This document shows positions 16,832 through 22,833 of a stretch of DNA of 35,522 bases, in pieces. The translations under genes and the position numbers were made by a program. The stretch comes from an uncultured Caulobacterales bacterium. Lineage in GTDB: Bacteria; Pseudomonadota; Alphaproteobacteria; Caulobacterales; Caulobacteraceae. The notes under the pieces were generated by a model, which was not told where the DNA came from, searched no databases, and was given only the letters and a program-made list of their open reading frames with translations. Every line of letters starts with the position of its first letter. The first letter of the stretch is position 1. The stretch is taken from the NCBI GenBank assembly GCA_903903715.1, contig CAIUZX010000408.1, positions 1 to 35,522 of the forward strand, read 5' to 3'.

Positions 16832-17271
16832 CCCTGATGCCGCTGATGGCCACGTCTCAGCTCGTACTCCTGGCGCTGTGCGTCTGGCGTGAAGCCGGCG
16901 GCGAGCCTCACGAGGCACAGGTGGCCGTGGGCTGTTCGGTCATCAACCGCGTGCGGCGGCCGGCGTGGTGGGGGCGGACAATCCTCGAAGTGCTGTTTCG
17001 GAAGTGGCAATACAGCAGCCTGACCGCGCCGGGCGATCCGAATCTCGTGCGCTGGCCATTCGAGTCCGATCCGAGCTGGATGGCGTGTCTGGAGGTCGCA
17101 GATGGGGTCATCGCCGGGCGGCTCCAGAGCGTGACGCCGCACGCGGACAGCTACCACGACACCTCGATCGCGCCGCCCGCGTGGGCGACACCTGAGACGT
17201 TTGTTGGCCAAGTCGGCCATCTTCGGTTCTATAACCTCGATCACGACGTGGAGACGGAGGGGCCGCTATGA
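16828..17271 (+). CDS. Endolysin, SleB/hydrolase_2 family cell-wall hydrolase
   Basis: This would degrade peptidoglycan at the end of infection. Residues 12-45 (LVLLALCVWREAGGEPHEAQ, then VAVGCSVINRVRR) are the SleB-type core. Glu22 and Glu26 lie in the motif that holds the catalytic Glu in this lysozyme-like family. The length of 147 residues is a single catalytic domain. No signal peptide is evident beyond the hydrophobic start, so export would need a holin. The last 20 residues (FVGQVGHLRFYNLDHDV) are echoed by a short relic 267 bp downstream. ATG 16828 overlaps the coiled-coil gene's stop. Confidence 0.85.
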   Translation: MTLMPLMATSQLVLLALCVWREAGGEPHEAQVAVGCSVINRVRRPAWWGRTILEVLFRKWQYSSLTAPGDPNLVRWPFESDPSWMACLEVADGVIAGRLQSVTPHADSYHDTSIAPPAWATPETFVGQVGHLRFYNLDHDVETEGPL

Positions 17272-17302
17272 AGCGACCCGACTTCAATAAGGAAGGTGTG
17301 AG

Positions 17303-17524
17303 ATGCCCGTGAGCAAACAGAACGTGGACACGATCTTCAGCTATCACGCCCCTTCGCCCACGCACCTGATCTCGCTTCAGCGCGTTCGGGAAGCGGCCAA
17401 AACCTTGGCCCACGTCATCCTCGAAGAGACGCCGCAGTGCGCGGACCAGCAAGCAGCGCTCCGCAAGCTGCGGGAAAGCGTGATGACCGCGAACGCGGCG
17501 ATCGTCCTCGACGGGGACGTCTGA
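17303..17524 (+). CDS. acb2: Acb2-like (Acb2/Tad1 hairpin) cyclic-nucleotide sponge
   Basis: This 73-residue all-helical protein fits the Acb2 family, whose hexamers bind cyclic di- and trinucleotides and so block CBASS effectors. It has the family's order of marks: an N-terminal FSYHAPSP followed by a helix (LQRVREAAKTLAHVIL), a Cys/Pro turn (ETPQC) and a final helix ALRKLRESVMTANAAIV. The family usually reads 'YH.P...' then 'AL..LEEAVMWANAAI'; here Trp is replaced by Thr. A good AAGGAAGGTG site precedes ATG 17303. A 14-codon ORF (17268-17312) couples it to the endolysin stop. Function is inferred from sequence resemblance only. Confidence 0.78.
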   Translation: MPVSKQNVDTIFSYHAPSPTHLISLQRVREAAKTLAHVILEETPQCADQQAALRKLRESVMTANAAIVLDGDV

Positions 17525-17601
17525 TGTGGGTATGGAGGGGGCAAGTCGGACGCATCAAATTCTACAACCTCGATCACGACGTTCTGGACAGTGGGAGGTA
17601 A
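17524..17601 (+). pseudogene. Relic of a second endolysin C-terminus
   Basis: A 25-codon ORF overlaps the acb2 stop (TGATG). Its core QVGRIKFYNLDHDV aligns with QVGHLRFYNLDHDV at the end of the endolysin. At DNA level 34 of 45 positions match (17206-17250 against 17539-17583), with several silent and several replacement changes. It has no catalytic part. I read it as the leftover end of a divergent endolysin after acb2 arrived. A tiny expressed peptide is possible. Confidence 0.7.
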
Positions 17602-17605
17602 ACAC

Positions 17606-18274
17606 ATGGTTTCAAGAGATTCGTGGGTACTCTGGCTCGGTATCGCCGGGTCCATCGTCGCGTACCTGGTCGCGTCGGAGAATCCGATGCTCTGGCACTA
17701 TGACGACTGGATGAAGTTCGCGGCGCTCCTCATCGGCGTCATCTCGGGCAAGCTCGCCACGTCGCCGCTGCCCGGCGCGAACGATGGGACGAAGGACAGT
17801 GCCGCGTCCGTGACGAAACTCGTCCCGGTCGTGCTGCTCTGTCTGATGCTGCCGCTGGCGGGCTGTGCGCCGTCGTTCCAGGCCAAACTCCAGCAGGCCG
17901 ACGCGGGGATTGCCGGGGCGCTGAAGCTGCTCGACGGCGCGGAGCAGTCCGCCTATACATCCGGGGCGCTCACCGCCGACCAGCACAAGCAGTTCTCGCG
18001 GAACATGGTCCCGGCGCTCGCGGCGGGCCTGACGTTCCACGCCTCGGTGCTCAGCTACAAACCGGGTGCGGTGCTGCCACTCGACGTGCTCCAGATTGCG
18101 ACGGCGATGCACGGCTGCGCCGAAGTGCTCCGCACGGTTGCGCCGAGTCCGCAGCGGGACAAGATCGCGGCCATCATCGACAGCGTGGCGATCTTCGTGA
18201 ACTCCGCGCTGGCGCTGCTCCTGCCGCAGTCGCAGGCTGAGACCCTGATGCTGTCACCCGTCTTCGCCCACTAG
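17606..18274 (+). CDS. Holin-like N-terminus fused to lipoprotein
   Basis: This 222-residue ORF has two membrane segments at residues 7-23 (WVLWLGIAGSIVAYLVA) and about 36-51 (MKFAALLIGVISGKLA), followed by TSPLPG, a layout typical of small phage holins. After a short linker comes KLVPVVLLCLMLPLAGCAPS with a lipobox LAGC (Cys87), then a soluble helical domain. That second half alone looks like a secreted lipoprotein, as in outer-membrane spanins. GTG 17810 (residue 69) could restart translation for the lipoprotein. Either one fused protein or two in-frame products result. The start ATG 17606 has GGGAGGT upstream. Confidence 0.65.
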   Translation: MVSRDSWVLWLGIAGSIVAYLVASENPMLWHYDDWMKFAALLIGVISGKLATSPLPGANDGTKDSAASVTKLVPVVLLCLMLPLAGCAPSFQAKLQQADAGIAGALKLLDGAEQSAYTSGALTADQHKQFSRNMVPALAAGLTFHASVLSYKPGAVLPLDVLQIATAMHGCAEVLRTVAPSPQRDKIAAIIDSVAIFVNSALALLLPQSQAETLMLSPVFAH

Positions 18275-18283
18275 GAGGAACCG

Positions 18284-18469
18284 ATGCCTGTGTGGTTGAT
18301 GCCGCTCATTGTGGAACTGATGAAGGACGTGCCCTACACGATCGCGCAGATCATCGCCATTGGCCAGGCCAACGGCATGACGGTCGAGGAAGCGGCTGCG
18401 ATCACCGACTTTTACGCCGAGGCGCTGGACCGGCGCAAGAAGGACGCCGGCCTGGACCCTACGCCGTAG
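18284..18469 (+). CDS. Small hypothetical helical protein
   Basis: The 61-residue product has a hydrophobic first helix (LMPLIVELMKDVPYTIAQII), then an acidic helix (VEEAAAITDFYAEALDRRKK). ATG 18284 follows a near-consensus TAGGAGGAA site by 8 bp, so translation is well supported. It sits in the lysis/accessory cluster. I do not recognise the family; it might be a tail- or lysis-associated chaperone. Confidence 0.65.
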   Translation: MPVWLMPLIVELMKDVPYTIAQIIAIGQANGMTVEEAAAITDFYAEALDRRKKDAGLDPTP

Positions 18470-18549
18470 GCACCTACGACATCGGTGGGTTCTGCGGCGG
18501 TGGGGAGTTCTGAGCGAATGAATAACCGGGAGGTGGCGGTGGACCCGCG

Positions 18550-18762
18550 ATGACCGACCTCGTCGCAGCCTGGGGCGTACTGAGCCACCTCACGGACTGG
18601 CTCGAATCGGTGACGGGCAGCGTGGAGCGGGGGCACGCCGCGCGGACCCGCCTGACGCGGTTACAACGACGGATTGAAGGGCTGGCGGACGCGCTCCAGC
18701 CCACGGAGAAGAAACGATGCGAACGACTCGACTCACGATCCTGCTTGCGGCGAGTGTCGTAG
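18550..18762 (+). CDS. Small hypothetical basic helical protein
   Basis: The 70-residue product has the helix LVAAWGVLSHLTDWLESVTG and an Arg-rich second helix (ARTRLTRLQRRIEGLADALQ). It overlaps the next gene by 46 bp, and the C-terminus there is Arg/Cys-rich, which suggests the last 15 residues are not under strong selection. A GGGAGGTGG site lies 10-17 bp upstream. A possible 11-codon ORF (from ATG 18519) would end in an ATGA overlap with this start. No family recognised. Confidence 0.5.
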   Translation: MTDLVAAWGVLSHLTDWLESVTGSVERGHAARTRLTRLQRRIEGLADALQPTEKKRCERLDSRSCLRRVS

Positions 18763-19115
18763 CCCTGTTCTGGGCCGTCCCGGCGTCCGCGCAGACGACG
18801 GTGGTGTTCGACCACACCGACTATCTGACTGCCTCGCGGTACGACGGCGGGTACTTCCTGATGCCGATCAAGGCGGACAACACCTGCGACCTCACGGCGA
18901 CACCGCCCGTGTCGCCCGTCACGATTGACAACCTGGGGAAGCCGTCCACCACGACCGGCGTGGCGATGACGGCGGCCCTCGTGGCGCGACCCATCGGGTG
19001 CTACGTCTACAAGGTGCGGGCGCTGGACGCGAGCGGACTGTACTCCGACTGGAGCGCACCCTCGGACCCTTTTCTGAAACGGCCCGCGACACCCGCAAAG
19101 CCTGCGATCAAGTGA
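18717..19115 (+). CDS. Secreted protein with signal peptide, FnIII-like
   Basis: The 132-residue product starts with a Sec signal peptide: basic MRTTR, a hydrophobic core TILLAASVVALFWAV, then PASA with predicted cleavage after Ala25. The mature part is beta-rich, and its end (GCYVYKVRALDASGLYSDWS) is typical of a fibronectin type III strand pair. One Cys pair might form a disulphide. A phage-encoded exported protein in the lysis region is unusual and could act on the envelope or in superinfection exclusion. GAGAAGAAACG precedes the ATG. Confidence 0.65.
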   Translation: MRTTRLTILLAASVVALFWAVPASAQTTVVFDHTDYLTASRYDGGYFLMPIKADNTCDLTATPPVSPVTIDNLGKPSTTTGVAMTAALVARPIGCYVYKVRALDASGLYSDWSAPSDPFLKRPATPAKPAIK

Positions 19116-19162
19116 TCTGGATCTGGCGCTGGCTCTATCGACTATTCGGCTGGTGCGCCTGA
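19112..19162 (+). CDS. Candidate Trp-rich micropeptide
   Basis: A GTG-initiated 16-codon ORF overlaps the stop of the secreted-protein gene (GTGA). It encodes IWIWRWLYRLFGWCA after the start: four Trp, two Arg and the rest hydrophobic, like a membrane-active peptide. No independent ribosome site is visible, so translation would depend on coupling. It may simply be chance. Confidence 0.3.
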   Translation: MIWIWRWLYRLFGWCA

Positions 19163-19185
19163 CGGCGCGAAGGGAGATGAGGACG

Positions 19186-19440
19186 ATGGCACCCACAAGA
19201 TCCGATCGGCTGACCGCGGTGCTGCTGAAGAGCGGCGCCGCGACGCAGGCAGAGATCGACAGCGGGCAGTGGGCCGAGGGGCAGTGCCCGTACGTGATCC
19301 GGACCGGCCCGGACGGCAGCAAGCAGGTCGACATCGACAAGGGCGAGGCGCTGCTCCGCGGCAAGGGCGCCACGCTCGAGGCCGCGATCGCCGCGCTCGA
19401 GGCCAAGGTCGGCATCACGCCGGCGACACCGGCGGTCTAG
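19186..19440 (+). CDS. Small hypothetical protein before the fibre gene
   Basis: The 84-residue product, MAPTRSDRLTAVLLKSGAAT onward, ends in a helical stretch (GATLEAAIAALEAKVG) and a Pro/Thr tail. ATG 19186 is chosen over ATG 19177 because GAAGGGAG is then 10 bp away instead of touching the codon. It sits between the secreted protein and the first fibre gene, and may be a fibre-associated or assembly protein. No family recognised. Confidence 0.6.
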   Translation: MAPTRSDRLTAVLLKSGAATQAEIDSGQWAEGQCPYVIRTGPDGSKQVDIDKGEALLRGKGATLEAAIAALEAKVGITPATPAV

Positions 19441-19480
19441 GCCGCCATCAACCTCCAGAAACGAGACGAAGGGAGCGATC

Positions 19481-20233
19481 ATGCACCAGCATCAGACGGG
19501 TGGCGGCGTCACGCCGGACGGCGGCCTGGCCACCCAGCGTATTCGCGACATGGGCGAACTGCGGTCGCCGGCGAAGCCCGACTTCTTCTGGCGGCTGCGC
19601 CAAGCGTGGCTGCGGAAGCGCGATCTCCCGATGATGGCCGCCCAGAAGATCCTGGGCCGCATCGAGGGCGTCATCCAGCTCGAATCGCACATGGCGGGGC
19701 AGAAGTTCGAGATCGACTGGACCAAGCTCGCACCGTGGCAGGCGTTCAAGCTGAACGAGCTGCTGCGGGCCAACATGGACGTGAACACGCTCGCCGCCGC
19801 ATTCGGCGGCCTGGTCACGGACTTCGGCGTGCTCTCGCGCCGGACGATCACCGACACGGGCGTGGCCTTCATCGTCGACGCCTGGCAGAACACCGTGGAA
19901 CTGGAGATCATGAAGTACCACGGTCTCGGCACGAGTTCCACCGCCGAGAACCAGACGCACACGGCGCTGCAGGCGGAGATCACGGCGAGCCACTACACCT
20001 CCAGCAACCGGCCGGCTGGCACGCTGGAGGAGGGCGGGACGGCCAACATCTTCAAGACGGTCGGGACCCATACGCAGGCGACGGCGGGCGACACGGTGAC
20101 CGAGCATGCGCTCCTGTCGCTCGTCAGCGGCGCCGCGGTCATGTTCGACCGGCACATTTTCACGGGCGTCCCGCTGGCAGTGTCGGACAGTTTCGTAACC
20201 ACGTACTCCTTGACTCTCACCGCCGGCGGTTAG
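19481..20233 (+). CDS. Putative tail-fibre structural protein
   Basis: This 250-residue protein has a helical N-terminus (DFFWRLRQAWLRKRDLPMM) and a beta-rich second half. The latter contains YHGLGTSSTAENQTHTALQA and ends HALLSLVSGAAVMFDRHIFT. The pattern 'G.GT....A..T.L..E', then a final strand of alternating polar residues, occurs in many phage fibre/appendage proteins. It follows a GGGAG site at ATG 19481. Its place at the head of the receptor-binding cluster agrees with a fibre role. The exact fold is unknown. Confidence 0.6.
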   Translation: MHQHQTGGGVTPDGGLATQRIRDMGELRSPAKPDFFWRLRQAWLRKRDLPMMAAQKILGRIEGVIQLESHMAGQKFEIDWTKLAPWQAFKLNELLRANMDVNTLAAAFGGLVTDFGVLSRRTITDTGVAFIVDAWQNTVELEIMKYHGLGTSSTAENQTHTALQAEITASHYTSSNRPAGTLEEGGTANIFKTVGTHTQATAGDTVTEHALLSLVSGAAVMFDRHIFTGVPLAVSDSFVTTYSLTLTAGG

Positions 20234-20274
20234 TCAACATACCATGCTACAATCATAGGTGGAGGCAACGACCT

Positions 20275-21093
20275 ATGATGGTGCGGTGTGAACAGTGCGG
20301 CAAGGAATTCGTCAAGCGCGGTGGGATGCAGCGGTTCTGTGGTACCGCCTGCCGCGACGCGAACATGACACGGGTGCTCGTGGTCACGTGCGGTTTCTGT
20401 GGCCACGAGTTCCCTCGTGTTCCCTGGGAGGCGCGTCGCCACCGGGCGCAATACTGCAGCCCGGCCTGCTACCGCAGGGCCGCCGTCGGTCAGCCGCATG
20501 CGTCGAAGCCGCCCGAGGAGCGGCATTGCTTGGCCTGCGGCGCGTCGTTCCTCGTTGGGGGGCGCGGCCGGCCCGGGAAGAAGGTGAAGTACTGTTCTCG
20601 CGACTGTGGAGAAGCAGCCCGACGGAGGCGTGGAGCCATTCCAAAGACAATGACGCAACCGCACGCCGCCTATCTCGCGGGGATCATCGACGGGGAGGGC
20701 AGTATCATCCTGCACATGCGTCGCGACGACGTGGTTGCGATGTTCGTGGCGATCGTAAACACCTCGCGGGGGCTTCTGGAGTGGGTTGAGCACACCACCG
20801 GCGTCGGCAGTATCGTGGACCACGATGGCGGGAGCCTGCAACGGAGACCGACTTGGTTATGGCGAGCGAACTCGGAGGCCGCGGAGGCGATTCTGCGCCA
20901 AGTCCATCCCTTTTTGATCGTCAAAAAAGCTCAAGCCTCGCTTGGGATCGAGACGCAGGAACGGCTGCGCGTGCCAGCCCTGAAGGCCGATCGCAGCTGG
21001 CAGCCCAAGTGGCGCCAGCGGATGAAAGCGTTGAACCGCCGCGGGCCCCAGGAAGCCGGCGAGGCGCCAGGCCCCGCCGTGACCGACGGATAA
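20275..21093 (+). CDS. LAGLIDADG homing endonuclease with three zinc motifs
   Basis: This 272-residue protein has three CxxC...CxxxC-type modules in its first ~115 residues: CEQCG...FCGTAC, CGFCGH...YCSPAC and CLACG...YCSRDC. A single LAGLIDADG helix follows (YLAGIIDGEGSI, about residues 131-143), so it would act as a dimer, cutting one long site. The zinc modules probably add DNA contacts. ATG 20275 has GGTGGAGG 10 bp upstream. The gap before it is noticeably more A/T-rich and includes TACAAT, perhaps a private promoter. It is inserted between two fibre genes, not inside a recognisable intron. Confidence 0.85.
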   Translation: MMVRCEQCGKEFVKRGGMQRFCGTACRDANMTRVLVVTCGFCGHEFPRVPWEARRHRAQYCSPACYRRAAVGQPHASKPPEERHCLACGASFLVGGRGRPGKKVKYCSRDCGEAARRRRGAIPKTMTQPHAAYLAGIIDGEGSIILHMRRDDVVAMFVAIVNTSRGLLEWVEHTTGVGSIVDHDGGSLQRRPTWLWRANSEAAEAILRQVHPFLIVKKAQASLGIETQERLRVPALKADRSWQPKWRQRMKALNRRGPQEAGEAPGPAVTDG

Positions 21094-21105
21094 CCCGAGA
21101 CCACG

Positions 21106-22833
21106 ATGCCGCAATACGCCGCTACCTCCGTCGCGTCTGGCACGAGCTCCGCCTCGGTCGCGGAGCCGTCCGGCTGTGTCACCGGCAGTTTCCTGCTCTG
21201 CTTCAAGGTCGATCGCGCGACCAGCGGCACGACGACCGCCCCGACCGGGTGGACGCGCGTCGCCTCGGCGGCCGGGGCGTCGGGGCGCATCGAGGCGTTC
21301 GTCGGGCTCTACGGCAGAAACTCGATGTCGGCCGGGCCGTGGTCCTTCGCCGGAACGACGCGCACCCTGGCGCGGATCGAACGCTGGACCGGCGTGGAGC
21401 CGGCCGATATCGGCGGCAACGGCTACGGGATGGACGTGGTGCCGGTCGTGCGCTACAACGCGTCGGGCACGACAGGCACCGGCGGGATCACCCCCACCAC
21501 GAACGGCTGCGCGCTGGTGGCCGGATTCGGGGCGCTCACCGCGAACTACACGTGGTCGGCCGAGGCGCTCGCAAATGGCCCGACGCTCGGCAACGAACAG
21601 GAGTCGGCGTACTCGACGTATCTCGATCTCGCGATCTGTAACGGCGTCCAGGCCACGGCCGGCGCGACGGGTAATCAGACCGGCACGATGTCCACGGGCG
21701 CCGCGAACGCCTGCGGCATCGTGGCCATTCGCCCCGCGTCGCTCTCGGCCGTGGCTGGGATCACGCCGACGGCCACCCTCGTGGCGCAGCGCCCAGGCAC
21801 CTATCGGGCCGTGGCGGGTGGGATGACGCCGGCCGGGGCGCTCAGCAAACGGGCCGCGAAGCTGCTCGCGGGCGGGTTCTCGGCGGCGGGCACGCCCGAG
21901 GGGATTATCCTCGATGCGACGACCGAGTGGCTCTACCGGACGACGAACCTGCTATCGCCCTCGTCGGCCAGCTACACGGTGATGGCATGGATCAAGATCG
22001 GGGCGCTGGACTCCGACACGACGTGGCACCCGATTTTCGGCCTGGTCAACGCCTCGGACGGGGACGAGTTCGCCGCCCGGTATGGTTCGTCGTCCACCAC
22101 GATGCAGTGGGAAGTCTGGATCGCGGGCAGCGCCGGGTATGAGGGCTATCACGTCGAGACGGAATCGCGGCCGATGGCCTGGCACCATGTCGCGTTCGTG
22201 GTGACGAAGAGCGGCACGACCTACTCGGTGCAGCTCTACGTGGATGGGACGCTCGCGGCGCTGTCCGGTTCCAGTTCCGGCACCGAGTCATCGCGGTTCA
22301 CGCCGACCAAGATGATGATCGGGGCGTCGCTCGACGTGGCCTCCCCAGCGGACACCTGGACGCCCACCGACACCTGCGAAATTGCGTGCGTGAAGGCGTG
22401 GCAGGCCGCGCTGACCAGTGGCGAAGTCTCTGCCGAGATCAACTACCTCCTCCCGCAGAAGAGCGGCTGCGTGCTCTGCGTCACGGGCATCGACGGCCAC
22501 GACTATTCCGGTACGGGAGACTTCACGAAGGCCGGCAACCCCACCCAGGGCAGCGGGCCGACCGGGGTGACGTGGGCCGGCGGCGGATCGGGTCTCGTCG
22601 GCACGCTGGTCGCGCTGGCGAAGAAGGCGCTCGCGGCGGCCATGACGCCCGGCGCCACCCTCAGTGGGCAGAAGACCGGCGGCGGGCAGACGTGGTCCGG
22701 CGCGGGCGGGCTGACGCCGGCCGGCAGCGTGGCCACGGCGAAAGCCGCCGCCGTCAACCTGGCCGGGTCGATCACGTCGATGGCGGGCGCGCTGGTAAAG
22801 CGGGTCGGGCGCCTCTTTCGGGGTGACCTCTGA
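21106..22833 (+). CDS. Fibre protein with LamG domain and TPAG-type repeats
   Basis: The product is 575 residues. The N-terminal ~215 residues are a beta-rich domain with Cys (FLLCFKVDRATSG, LARIERWTGVEPADIG). Short repeats such as AGGMTPAGALSKRAAKLLAG follow. A LamG domain then spans about residues 270-440 (YTVMAWIKIGALDSDTTWHP, AWHHVAFVVTKSG, VQLYVDGTLAAL), after which repeats resume (AAMTPGATLSG, GGLTPAGSVATAKAA). LamG would bind host glycans; the repeats may be a stalk. They match those of the next gene, so the two are related and may recombine. The stop overlaps the next ATG (TGATG). Confidence 0.72.
   Translation: MPQYAATSVASGTSSASVAEPSGCVTGSFLLCFKVDRATSGTTTAPTGWTRVASAAGASGRIEAFVGLYGRNSMSAGPWSFAGTTRTLARIERWTGVEPADIGGNGYGMDVVPVVRYNASGTTGTGGITPTTNGCALVAGFGALTANYTWSAEALANGPTLGNEQESAYSTYLDLAICNGVQATAGATGNQTGTMSTGAANACGIVAIRPASLSAVAGITPTATLVAQRPGTYRAVAGGMTPAGALSKRAAKLLAGGFSAAGTPEGIILDATTEWLYRTTNLLSPSSASYTVMAWIKIGALDSDTTWHPIFGLVNASDGDEFAARYGSSSTTMQWEVWIAGSAGYEGYHVETESRPMAWHHVAFVVTKSGTTYSVQLYVDGTLAALSGSSSGTESSRFTPTKMMIGASLDVASPADTWTPTDTCEIACVKAWQAALTSGEVSAEINYLLPQKSGCVLCVTGIDGHDYSGTGDFTKAGNPTQGSGPTGVTWAGGGSGLVGTLVALAKKALAAAMTPGATLSGQKTGGGQTWSGAGGLTPAGSVATAKAAAVNLAGSITSMAGALVKRVGRLFRGDL

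Noticed and set aside
20234..20274. Group I intron around the LAGLIDADG gene
   Set aside because: The genes on both sides are complete with their own starts and stops, and no split reading frame is seen, so the endonuclease gene is free-standing.
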